Below, piece by piece: positions 25,916-33,032 of a DNA stretch of 33,032 nt. Position 1 is the first letter of the stretch, and each line of letters begins with the position of its first letter. Made by a program: the position numbers and the translations under genes. Source of the stretch: Rhodanobacter sp. (lineage in GTDB: Bacteria > Pseudomonadota > Gammaproteobacteria > Xanthomonadales > Rhodanobacteraceae); NCBI GenBank assembly GCA_004298505.1, contig SCRO01000077.1, positions 1 through 33,032 on the forward strand, in the 5' to 3' direction. The notes beneath the pieces were generated by a model. That model had not been told where the DNA came from. It saw only the letters and a program-made list of their open reading frames with translations, and ran no database searches.

Positions 25916-25967
25916 GCCTGTTTCTGGAATACTTGTACCATTACACGCCGCACGCCGCTCCGGCAAA

Positions 25968-26240
25968 GTGAATATCCTGACCCGATTGATACTGTGGTTG
26001 CTCCGTTTGTACAAGCGCTGGCTCAGCCCTGTGCTTGGCTCACGCTGTCGCTTCTACCCCACCTGCTCCGATTATGCACGGATTGCGGTCACCCGTTTCG
26101 GGCCCGGACGCGGCAGCCTGCTGGCCGCCTGGCGGCTTGTGCGCTGCCAGCCGCTGTGTGACGGTGGCGAAGAGCCGGTGCCCGAACACTTCCATTTCCC
26201 GCCCTGCCACCACCGGAAAGAATCCCGCGACTCCGGTTGA
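25968..26240 (+). CDS. yidD: Membrane protein insertion efficiency factor YidD
   Basis: The 90-aa protein is thought to help YidC insert inner-membrane proteins. Signature residues are [28 protein letters not shown] and the later RCQPLC..GEEPVP, with the three family cysteines. The start is GTG 25968 ([21 protein letters not shown]), giving the usual amphipathic N-terminal helix. An unusual His/Cys-rich end (HFHFPPCHH) follows. Unlike the usual rpmH-rnpA-yidD-yidC order, it stands alone here. Confidence 0.92.
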   Translation: MNILTRLILWLLRLYKRWLSPVLGSRCRFYPTCSDYARIAVTRFGPGRGSLLAAWRLVRCQPLCDGGEEPVPEHFHFPPCHHRKESRDSG

Positions 26241-26326
26241 GCCGCTGACGCGAGCCGGGTGAATCGCCCCCTTTCTCCGGCTCGCCGCGAGTCCGTCCGC
26301 GCACTGCGGCAACAGGTCGCGGGGCC

Positions 26327-27274
26327 CTACGCAACAGAACCGTAGCCGCCTTCCACGCCCTTGCTGGCGTAGGCCGCCGCGTCATGCGGGTGGAGGCTTT
26401 CCTGGTGCTCGACACGAATATGGAAGTCGCCCAGTCGGACATCGGCATCGAGTGCCTTCTGGATGCGCCGCGCGGCGTCCTCGCAGAACATCAGGTTGCC
26501 ACCATTGGCCAGCGCAAAGGCTTGTTCATCCTCGCGTTTGACCGCAGTCTGTACCGGCGTTCCGAGCGCATGCTCGACCCGGTCGATCAGCTCGATCAGA
26601 TGGAAGCCGGCGCCGGGTGCGGGGCGTACGCGCAAACGGGCCACGCTGCGCTGCGCATGCGCGGTGGCGACAATACCCTTGTCGCTGCCAAGCCAGGCCA
26701 GCACGGCGGAGTGCTCCAGCGAGGCGCCGGGCTCGAAGTCGCGCGCGAACTGATCCTGGATCAGCTGCCGGGACAGCGCCGCCGATGCGGGACAAGTCGA
26801 GGAATAGACCACCTCGGTGCCGAATTCCAGCAGGAACTCGTTGCCGACCAGGCTGGCCTCGATGCACACCGGATAGGCACGCCAACCGCTGTTGGCACTC
26901 TTCAGCGCCGGGCGGCGCACCAGATGTTCGAAATGCAGGCTGAGACAGGCACGGTCGGACAGATCCGCGTGCGAATCGAGGAATCCCCGCAGCAGCGCCT
27001 GCAGCATGCCGACACTCAGCGTCTGCGTGCTCAACGCCTGCTCCACCTGCAGGTACAGTCGTGACATGTGGATGCCGCGCTTGTCCGGCCGCTTCAAGTT
27101 GACGAAGGCACCGGCCCGCGCGCTGGCACGCTGTGCCTGGCCATCGCCCGCGTCAAACAGCACCGGTACCTGGATGTCGGCCATGCCGACCCAGTCCAGC
27201 GCGCCAGCAAGATGGGGCTGCGCATGCACGGCGACATCGGGCAGCAGACGGGCGGTGTTTTCCTGATTCGGCAT
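26327..27274 (-). CDS. folE2: GTP cyclohydrolase FolE2 (type IB)
   Basis: The 315-aa enzyme converts GTP to dihydroneopterin triphosphate, the first step of folate synthesis. Family blocks are DWVGMADIQVPV, GAFVNLKRPDKRGIHMSRLY and YSSTCPASAALS with the metal-binding Cys161. HAQRSVARLRVRP and FCEDAARRIQKAL follow. FolE2 can work with metals other than zinc, which in other bacteria matters during zinc shortage. ATG 27274 is chosen because MPNQENTARLLPDVAVHAQP is the expected N-terminus; the frame runs open far upstream without similarity. Confidence 0.94.
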   Translation of the reverse strand: MPNQENTARLLPDVAVHAQPHLAGALDWVGMADIQVPVLFDAGDGQAQRASARAGAFVNLKRPDKRGIHMSRLYLQVEQALSTQTLSVGMLQALLRGFLDSHADLSDRACLSLHFEHLVRRPALKSANSGWRAYPVCIEASLVGNEFLLEFGTEVVYSSTCPASAALSRQLIQDQFARDFEPGASLEHSAVLAWLGSDKGIVATAHAQRSVARLRVRPAPGAGFHLIELIDRVEHALGTPVQTAVKREDEQAFALANGGNLMFCEDAARRIQKALDADVRLGDFHIRVEHQESLHPHDAAAYASKGVEGGYGSVA

Positions 27275-27384
27275 GGTTGGGATCCTGACATCGGCGAAGC
27301 GACTCGCCGCGAAGCAAGCAATCTTGGGGCACACAGGCCGCCGCACAATAGTGGCGTGGCGGAAACGCAGTGTCTTGAACGAAT

Positions 27385-28218
27385 TTACCGACGCTGTCGC
27401 TGCCACGCGCGAGCAGCCCGCCAAGCCTGCCACGCCGTCGACAAACGGGTACGCGACCGGCCAGCCTGCAGCGCGGCCAGCGCATCGGCCGAGCGCACAG
27501 CGCGACGTGCCAGCTTGCTGGCGTGACGCGATTCCAGTGCGCGGAACACGCTTAGCGGGCCCGGCAGTGCGGATGACCCATTCCAACTGCCCAGCAAATC
27601 CTCGAGCTGTGCCTGGACCGCCCGCTGCCGCTGCGCACTGGCCTTGCCCAGTTGCGTACGATCCAGACTGTGCCGTGCCAGCCGCGCCATCGGCAGCGGC
27701 AAACGGTCGCGCTCGATGTCCGCATCCAACCGCGACAACGTATACAGAAGGTGATTGAGCACCGCAATCTGCGCGGCGCGTTCGGACGAGGCATCGGGAC
27801 CGTACCACCAGGCTGTCTCCAGCGCAGCCAGTGCGCCGTGCAATGGCATCGCGTCATGGAGCTGGCCGGGGTAGTCGGCGGCCGTGCCCTGCTCCAGTTG
27901 CGCCATCGCTGCCAGCACCGGCGCCAACCACAGCTCACTGGCGAGCGCATGCGCACGCTCGTCGTCGAACAGCACCTGGGTGAGTGGATGGCGGCCACCG
28001 CTGGCGGCGGCGCCAGCCAGTTCCTCGGCCCACCAGCCCAGCTTGGCGGCGGCCACCTGTGGCTCGCGGATACCGTAGGCAGCGCCGAGCAGCTCCTGCT
28101 CGAGCGCGGCCAGCGCGACATGACCGGGATAACGCTGGCCGTCGACGAAGGCCAGCGCGATGCGCTGCTGCGGCTGCACCGCCAGCCATTTATCGATGAA
28201 GCCCTGCAGCTCGATCAT
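27385..28218 (-). CDS. Squalene/phytoene synthase-like protein
   Basis: The 277-aa all-helical protein resembles the trans-isoprenyl diphosphate synthase group: ALEQELLGAAYGIREPQVAAAKLGWWAEEL at about 36-65 and RHPLTQVL at about 75-82. The first aspartate-rich motif of true phytoene or squalene synthases is not seen; a partial LSRLDADIERDRLPLP lies near 160-175. It may therefore be a non-catalytic relative, like the NDUFAF6 group. Its ATG overlaps the stop of the phosphatase gene (ATGA at 28218-28215), so the two are co-translated. Confidence 0.72.
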   Translation of the reverse strand: MIELQGFIDKWLAVQPQQRIALAFVDGQRYPGHVALAALEQELLGAAYGIREPQVAAAKLGWWAEELAGAAASGGRHPLTQVLFDDERAHALASELWLAPVLAAMAQLEQGTAADYPGQLHDAMPLHGALAALETAWWYGPDASSERAAQIAVLNHLLYTLSRLDADIERDRLPLPMARLARHSLDRTQLGKASAQRQRAVQAQLEDLLGSWNGSSALPGPLSVFRALESRHASKLARRAVRSADALAALQAGRSRTRLSTAWQAWRAARAWQRQRR

Positions 28219-28898
28219 GCGGACGCCGGCTCCAGCTGCAACAGCGCAGCCAGCTCGCCCGGATGCTCCAGCACGGCATCCGCACCCCAGCCATGCGGAT
28301 CGCCGCCATCGAGATAGCCCCAGGTCACCGCCACGGTGAACAATCCCGCCGCCGTCCCGGCCTGGATGTCGCGCTGATCGTCACCCACGAACAGGCAGTG
28401 CGCTGGCGACACCCCGGCGCGCTCGCACGCCAGCAGCACCGGTGCCGGATCGGGCTTCTTCACCGGCAAGGTGTCGCCTGAAATCACGGCACTGGCACGT
28501 TCTGCCCAGCCAATGCGGCCGACCAGTTCATCAGTCAGGAAGGCCGCCTTGTTGGTGACGATGCCCCAGCGCAGGCCACCGGCCTCGAGTCGCACGAGCA
28601 GGTCGTCGACACCATCGAACGGGCTGGTCTGCTGGCCCATCACCCTCTGATAAAGCTGCAGATAGCGGGGCACCAGCGATTCCACCACCGCTTCGCCGCG
28701 CGCGGCAAATCCGCATCGCAGCACGGCACGGGCGCCGCGCGACACCACCTGCCGCACTCGCGCATAAGGCGGCGGCTGGATGTCCTCTTCGGCGCACTGT
28801 GCGCGCAGCGCGGCATACAAATCCGGCGCACTGTCCAGCAAGGTGCCATCGAGGTCGAACAACACGCCTTCGACGGCTTGCGGCAGACGCTGGCTCAT
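28215..28898 (-). CDS. HAD phosphatase, probably MupP-like (annotated gph in relatives)
   Basis: The 227-aa HAD hydrolase begins MSQRLPQAVEGVLFDLDGTLLDSAPD; Asp15 and Asp17 are the nucleophile and acid. Motif II is IVTNK and motif III-IV is KKPDPAPVLLAC with VGDDQRDI. VSRGARAVL, WGIVTNK, DIQAGTAAGLFTVAVTWGY and WGADAVLEHP agree closely with Pseudomonas MupP, the N-acetylmuramic acid 6-phosphate phosphatase of peptidoglycan recycling, also encoded beside ubiG. Phosphoglycolate phosphatase is the alternative. The ATG overlaps the ubiG stop, and its own stop overlaps the next start. Confidence 0.88.
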   Translation of the reverse strand: MSQRLPQAVEGVLFDLDGTLLDSAPDLYAALRAQCAEEDIQPPPYARVRQVVSRGARAVLRCGFAARGEAVVESLVPRYLQLYQRVMGQQTSPFDGVDDLLVRLEAGGLRWGIVTNKAAFLTDELVGRIGWAERASAVISGDTLPVKKPDPAPVLLACERAGVSPAHCLFVGDDQRDIQAGTAAGLFTVAVTWGYLDGGDPHGWGADAVLEHPGELAALLQLEPASA

Positions 28899-29611
28899 GC
28901 GGGCTTTCGTGCGCACAGCACGTAGTTGACGGCAGTGATCGGGCTCAACCAGGCCTTGCGGTTGAGCGGGTTGTAGGCCAGCCCGCTGACGTCCTCCAGC
29001 TCCAGCCCGGCATGGCGCAGCAGCTTCGCCAGCTCGGAAGGCTTGAGGAACTGCGCATAGTGATGGGTGCCGCGCGGCAGCATCTTCAGCACGTATTCCG
29101 CGCCGATGATCGCCGCGCCGAACGCCACCGGGGTGCGATTGATGGTCGACATGAACAGTCGGCCGCCGGGTTTCAGCAGCGCGGCGAGGTCGTTGACCAG
29201 TGCCGCCGGGTCAGGCACGTGCTCGATCAGCTCCATGCAGCACGCAGCATCGAAACTGGCCGGCTCGGCAGCCGCGAGCGCGGCCGCGGACTGCACCCGG
29301 TAATCGACGTCCAGCTTCGACTCGTGCAGGTGCAGCCTGGCAACGTCGATTACCTTCTCGCCGAGATCGATGGCGGTGACGCGGGCACCGGCATGTGCCA
29401 ATGACTCGCTCAGCAGGCCACCGCCGCAGCCGACGTCGGCCATGCGCGCACCGCGCAGGTCGGCGCGTACCGCGATATAGGCCGTACGCACCGGGTTGAG
29501 ATCGTGCAGCGGGCGCGACTCGCCATCCGGATCCCACCAGCGTGCCGCCAGAGCGTCGAACCGGGCGATTTCCTCCGGGCTGACGTTGGGACCGGACTGC
29601 GCAGCTTGCAT
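28895..29611 (-). CDS. ubiG: Ubiquinone O-methyltransferase UbiG
   Basis: The 238-aa SAM-dependent enzyme carries out both O-methylations of ubiquinone synthesis. The family N-terminus EIARFDALAARWWDPDGESRPLHDLNPVRTAYI is followed by the SAM site ADVGCGGGLLSESLA (58-72). VTAIDLGEKVIDVARLH, MELIEHVPDP and FMSTINRTPVAF..AIIGAEYVL follow. A GAGGA ribosome binding site precedes ATG 29611. It is co-transcribed with, and overlaps, the phosphatase gene. The mtaD-ubiG-phosphatase order is also found in Pseudomonas. Confidence 0.96.
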   Translation of the reverse strand: MQAAQSGPNVSPEEIARFDALAARWWDPDGESRPLHDLNPVRTAYIAVRADLRGARMADVGCGGGLLSESLAHAGARVTAIDLGEKVIDVARLHLHESKLDVDYRVQSAAALAAAEPASFDAACCMELIEHVPDPAALVNDLAALLKPGGRLFMSTINRTPVAFGAAIIGAEYVLKMLPRGTHHYAQFLKPSELAKLLRHAGLELEDVSGLAYNPLNRKAWLSPITAVNYVLCARKPA

Positions 29612-29730
29612 GGTGGAATCCTCGTATGGCGCCATCGCGTGGCTCGCCCGACAGTTTACTTCGCCCGCCACGCGTACACCGTGAGTTGCCAACCGCCCAG
29701 GATCAGATAACGATTCATGCGCGGCTCGGG

Positions 29731-31074
29731 TCAGGCGGCGACGATGCGTTCGCGCCAGGCGCGCGTGCGCGCCAGGATGGCTACGGTGTCCATGCCAGGC
29801 AACTCGCGCGCGGCGAGCTTGCGCCGTCCGGCGATCCACACGTCGGTGACCTGCTGGCGACTGCACGCATAGACCAGTTGGGAGGCGACGTGAAACAGCG
29901 GCTGGGTTTCAAGATCGCTCAGCCGCACCGCAGCAAGATCGGCCTGCTTGCCGACCTCGATCGAGCCGATCTCCGCTTCCAGGCCGAGCGCCCTGGCGCC
30001 GTTGAGCGTGGCGGCGCGCAGCGCAAAAGCGGCATCAAAGGCGGCAGCATCGCCTGCCACCGCCTTGGCCAGCTGCGCCGCCGTGCGCATTTCGCCGAAC
30101 ATGTCCAGATCGTTGTTGGAGGCGCAGCCGTCGGTACCGATCGCCAGGTTGACGCCGGCGCGCCGGAACCGCTCGGCCGGGCAAAAACCGGAGGCCAGCT
30201 TGAGATTGGATTCCGGACAGTGCACCACCGACACTCCGGCGCTGGCACAGGCGGCGATCTCGCCCTCGGTGACCTGGGTCATGTGCACGGCAATCAGCCG
30301 ATCGTTGACCAGGCCCAGCTTCTGCAGGCGCTGGAATGGGCGCAGCCCGCTCTTCTTCCTCTCTTCCCCGATTTCGTGCGCGGTCTCGTGCATATGCAGG
30401 TGCACCGGGATATCGAGCTGGTCGGACTGCACGCGGATACGCTCGAAACTCTCGTCCGACACGCTATACGGCGCATGCGGCGCAAACGCGGTGCTGATCA
30501 GCGGGTCGCCGATGAAGCTGTCGTGCACCTCGGCGGCGCGCTCGAAATATTCGTCCTGGCTGTTCGCCCAGGCGGTCGGAAACTCGATCACCGGCAGCCC
30601 GACCACCGCGCGGAAACCCAGTTTGCGGTAAGTGGCGCCGATCACGTCCGGAAAGAAGTAGTTCTCGTTGGCACAGGTGGTGCCGCCGCGCAGCATCTCG
30701 GCCACCGCCAACTCCACGCCATCACGCACGAACTCCGGCCCGATCACCTTCGCCTCGGCCGGCCAGATGTGTTGCTGCAGCCACACCATCAGCGGCAGAT
30801 CGTCGGCCAGCCCACGCAGCAAGGTCATCGGGTTGTGCGTGTGGCTGTTGACCAGGCCGGGAATCAGCGCGTGCTCGCCCAGCTCGACGCGCTCACTCGC
30901 CGCGTAGGCGGTGCGGGCGTCGGTGATCGGCAGCACGGCGACGATTACCTCCTTGTCCACGACCACCGCGTGGTGCTCCAGCACCAGCGCATGCGGCTCG
31001 ACTGGCACGACCCAGCGCGCTTCGATGATCAGGTCGACGGGCTGTGCTGCGGTCTGGTTCATGGCTTGACTCAT
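29731..31074 (-). CDS. mtaD: TRZ/ATZ-family amidohydrolase (MTA/SAH deaminase-like)
   Basis: The protein of about 447 aa is a metal-dependent deaminase of the 5'-methylthioadenosine / S-adenosylhomocysteine group. Metal ligands are His78 and His80 (LVNSHTHNPMTLLRG), the His of HLHMHETAHE, the His of IAVHMTQ and the Asp of IGTDGCASNNDLDM. Removing SAH beside the methyltransferase gene ubiG makes metabolic sense. The start is either ATG 31074 (MSQAMNQ) or ATG 31062; no ribosome binding site decides. It ends 119 bp before ubiG. Confidence 0.88.
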   Translation of the reverse strand: MSQAMNQTAAQPVDLIIEARWVVPVEPHALVLEHHAVVVDKEVIVAVLPITDARTAYAASERVELGEHALIPGLVNSHTHNPMTLLRGLADDLPLMVWLQQHIWPAEAKVIGPEFVRDGVELAVAEMLRGGTTCANENYFFPDVIGATYRKLGFRAVVGLPVIEFPTAWANSQDEYFERAAEVHDSFIGDPLISTAFAPHAPYSVSDESFERIRVQSDQLDIPVHLHMHETAHEIGEERKKSGLRPFQRLQKLGLVNDRLIAVHMTQVTEGEIAACASAGVSVVHCPESNLKLASGFCPAERFRRAGVNLAIGTDGCASNNDLDMFGEMRTAAQLAKAVAGDAAAFDAAFALRAATLNGARALGLEAEIGSIEVGKQADLAAVRLSDLETQPLFHVASQLVYACSRQQVTDVWIAGRRKLAARELPGMDTVAILARTRAWRERIVAA

Positions 31075-31095
31075 TACTGTGCAGGATGGATGCGA

Positions 31096-31161
31096 CGAGG
31101 GGCGGCACCTGACAGTTGCCGCCCCTCGCACGTGGTCATTCCAGTTCCTGCCGGAATGACC
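31096..31161. repeat. Two consecutive hairpins after efp
   Basis: CGAGGGGCGGCA/TGCCGCCCCTCG (31096-31107 and 31117-31128) is a 12-bp perfect stem. GGTCATTCC/GGAATGACC (31134-31142 and 31153-31161) is a 9-bp perfect stem. Neither is followed by a U-run. They lie between the efp stop and the mtaD start and could terminate or stabilise the efp mRNA. The second recalls dispersed TCATTCC..GGAATGA repeats. Confidence 0.7.
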
Positions 31162-31200
31162 CACCGGCCAAGGCACGAGCGCTGCCCGCCTGCCGCATCG

Positions 31201-31779
31201 TCACTTCACACGACTGTCGTATTCGCCGGTGCGGGTATCGACCTTGATGATTTCGTCCTGGCCGACGAACAGCGGCACGCGCACCACCGCCCCCGTCTCC
31301 AGCGTGGCCGGCTTGCCGCCACCGCCCGAGGTATCGCCGCGTACACCCGGATCGGTCTCGACGATCTTCAGCTCGACGAACTTCGGTGCCTGCACGGCGA
31401 TGATGCTGCCGTTGAACAGGGTGACAACGCACTCTTCCTCGCCCTTGAGCCACTTCCACGCGTCCCCCATGGCGGCCAGCGGTGCGGTGGCCGTCTCGAA
31501 CGTCTCCATGTGCATGAAGTGCCACACCCGGTCCTTGCCCACGCCCTCGATAAAGGAAAGCTGCATGTCGGTATCGGTGACATCGGCCTCTTCGAACGAA
31601 TCGCTGGACTTCAGCGTCTGCTCGGTGGTGCGACCATCCTTCAGGTTGCGGATGCGGATGCGGGTAAACGCCTGGCCTTTGCCCGGCTTGACGAAGTCCG
31701 CCTCGGTGATGAGCCAGGGATCGCCGTTGTGAAGGATCTTCTTGCCCGTTTTGACATCATTGAGGCCAAGGGTCGCCAT
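31201..31779 (-). CDS. efp: Elongation factor P
   Basis: The 192-aa factor rescues ribosomes stalled at polyproline. Three beta domains are complete: the KOW-like N-terminus, the OB domain ([33 protein letters not shown]) and the third domain ending [25 protein letters not shown]. The loop PGKGQAF places the modified lysine at Lys34, the same position as in E. coli. The enzyme preparing its lysine modification is encoded divergently by epmB, 88 bp away. Confidence 0.97.
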   Translation of the reverse strand: MATLGLNDVKTGKKILHNGDPWLITEADFVKPGKGQAFTRIRIRNLKDGRTTEQTLKSSDSFEEADVTDTDMQLSFIEGVGKDRVWHFMHMETFETATAPLAAMGDAWKWLKGEEECVVTLFNGSIIAVQAPKFVELKIVETDPGVRGDTSGGGGKPATLETGAVVRVPLFVGQDEIIKVDTRTGEYDSRVK

Positions 31780-31803
31780 GCGCTGTCTGCTCCAAAGGTA
31801 AAA

Positions 31804-31821
31804 CCGCCCCGCAGGGCGGCT
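31804..31821 (-). terminator. Hairpin in the efp/epmB divergent region
   Basis: CCGCCC and GGGCGG pair around a 4-nt loop. On the minus strand the stem is followed by TTTTACC, which looks like a small terminator ahead of efp. On the plus strand TAAAAT follows at 31821-31826 and could be the -10 box of epmB. The role is uncertain. Confidence 0.45.
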
Positions 31822-31867
31822 AAAATGGGTATCTTTTACGGGCCAAGAAGCCCACCCAAGGCTTTCC

Positions 31868-32878
31868 ATGATAACCGCAAGCCCCAGCGCACGCCTATCA
31901 CCACCTGTATCCGACTGGCGTGAGCTCTGGCGCAATGCCATCACCGACCCGGCCGAACTGCTCCAGGCCGTCGGCCTGGGCGATCGCACCGACCTGCTGC
32001 CACCGGACGATGCCGGCTTTGCACTGCGGGTGCCGCGTGGCTTCGTGGCGCGGATGCATCGTCGCGACCCGTTCGACCCGCTGCTGCTGCAGGTGCTCCC
32101 GCAACGACTGGAACACGACCGCGTCGAGGGCTACGCGACCGATGCAGTCGGTGACATGGCGGCAAAGACCGGGCACGGCATACTGCACAAATACGACGGC
32201 CGCGCGCTGCTGATCGCCAGCGGCAGCTGCGCGGTCAATTGCCGCTATTGCTTCCGCCGGCACTTTCCCTACAATGAGGAAATCGCCGCAGCATCGCAGT
32301 GGCGCGAGGCACTTTCCCACGTGCGCGCCGATCCGTCGATCCGCGAGCTGATCTTGTCCGGCGGCGACCCGCTGGCACTGGCCACGCACAAGCTGCAGGA
32401 ACTCACACAGGGCCTGGCCGACCTCCCGCAGGTGATCCGCCTGCGTATCCACACGCGGCTGCCGGTGGTGCTACCCGAACGGATCGATGCCGCCTTCATC
32501 GGCTGGCTCGGCGCCGTTCCTCTGCAAAAAGTGGTGGTTCTGCACGCAAACCACGCCAACGAGTTCGATACCAGCGTGGATGCGGCTTGTGCAAAGCTGC
32601 GCGAAGCCGGCGCCACCCTGCTCAACCAGTCCGTCTTGCTGCGCGGCATCAATGACCATGCCGATACGCTGGCCGAGCTGTCCGAGCGGATGTTCGCCGC
32701 CGGTATACTGCCCTACTACCTGCACCAACTGGATCGGGTCCAGGGTGCGGCCCACTTCGAGGTCAGCGATAGCATTGCCCTGGAATTGGAGCAGGCCCTG
32801 CGCGCGCGGCTGCCAGGCTATCTGGTTCCCAGGCTGGTACGCGAGGTAGCTGGTGATCCTGGCAAACGACCGCTGTGA
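31868..32878 (+). CDS. epmB: EF-P beta-lysylation protein EpmB (lysine 2,3-aminomutase-like)
   Basis: The 336-aa radical-SAM, PLP-dependent enzyme turns alpha-lysine into beta-lysine for attachment to EF-P by EpmA. The cluster motif is [17 protein letters not shown] with Cys121, Cys125 and Cys128. [38 protein letters not shown] and [18 protein letters not shown] are the aminomutase blocks. The C-terminal extension of true lysine 2,3-aminomutases is missing, as in EpmB. No epmA is in this window. Confidence 0.95.
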   Translation: MITASPSARLSPPVSDWRELWRNAITDPAELLQAVGLGDRTDLLPPDDAGFALRVPRGFVARMHRRDPFDPLLLQVLPQRLEHDRVEGYATDAVGDMAAKTGHGILHKYDGRALLIASGSCAVNCRYCFRRHFPYNEEIAAASQWREALSHVRADPSIRELILSGGDPLALATHKLQELTQGLADLPQVIRLRIHTRLPVVLPERIDAAFIGWLGAVPLQKVVVLHANHANEFDTSVDAACAKLREAGATLLNQSVLLRGINDHADTLAELSERMFAAGILPYYLHQLDRVQGAAHFEVSDSIALELEQALRARLPGYLVPRLVREVAGDPGKRPL

Positions 32879-33002
32879 GCGCAGCAACGCCTGCCGCCTG
32901 TGCTGGCGGCCGCTGGCGGAATCCGCTACAAACATTGATTGTCATCAACCTGGTGGACCCTCCCCTCACGCCTGCACCGACACACGGACAACGTCGCACG
33001 CC

Positions 33003-33032
33003 ATGAAAAAAGATTTCGTCATCAAGATCCTG
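33003..33032 (+). CDS. Start of a further gene, cut by the window edge
   Basis: ATG 33003 opens a frame MKKDFVIKIL that is still open at the end. Ten residues do not allow a family call. A small palindrome TTGATTGTCATCAA lies at 32935-32948 upstream. Position and strand agree with a gene following epmB. Confidence 0.5.
   Translation, partial: MKKDFVIKIL

Noticed and set aside
29626-31923. Very long open plus-strand frame (about 765 codons) opposite the deaminase and efp
   Set aside because: It is antisense to well-supported genes; long open antisense frames arise from the high G+C at third codon positions. No domain is recognisable in it.

Overview
The window is GC-rich chromosomal DNA of a gammaproteobacterium of the order Xanthomonadales, most likely Rhodanobacteraceae (Rhodanobacter/Dyella/Frateuria-like). 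The strongest taxonomic sign is the arginine cluster. It encodes an N-acetylornithine carbamoyltransferase, an acetylcitrulline-type deacetylase and a fused N-acetylglutamate synthase/kinase, the acetylated arginine pathway known from Xanthomonas and Xylella. It is followed by argC, argH and proline genes in the Xanthomonadales order. The family-level placement is inference.

Layout. 1-1080: the end of an IS1182-type element has cut a gene whose 3' end remains (AbiTii-like tail), followed by a gene-free, repeat-like stretch. 1081-5874: housekeeping genes (RluA-type pseudouridine synthase, YaeQ, FKBP lipoprotein, RIO kinase, LLM flavin oxidoreductase, S4 mini-protein) with a large nested hairpin at 3249-3388. 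5958-10427: an accessory and decaying segment with a lysine-rich 33-aa protein, an Rhs C-terminal relic, a MetE-like enzyme, a methyltransferase pseudogene, a secreted protein of unknown function, and a broken M28 peptidase gene coupled to it.

10417-21579 is one minus-strand run, transcribed argF'-argG-argE'-argA/B-argC-argH-proB-proB-proA. It holds two tandem, diverged proB genes. Two features stand out in this operon. First, its leader (21603-21767) has the parts of a transcription attenuator: a short ORF with clustered Arg codons, mutually exclusive stems and an intrinsic terminator just ahead of argF'. Second, degenerate 7-bp tandem repeats sit at the argF'/argG and argG/argE' junctions and form the 5' codons of argG. 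A 167-bp MITE (21901-22067) has the same 19-bp ends as the IS at the start of the window and separates the operon leader from a glycine-zipper gene.

22892-33032: housekeeping genes again (cysS, sufE-like, a DksA-like protein with a histone-H1-like tail and a degenerate zinc finger, yidD, folE2). Then comes a tightly coupled set, mtaD-like / ubiG / mupP-like phosphatase / squalene-phytoene-synthase-like. The window closes with divergent efp and epmB, whose products are the translation factor EF-P and its lysine-modifying aminomutase. No tRNA, rRNA or CRISPR array was seen. All calls are by reading alone; no database search was run.
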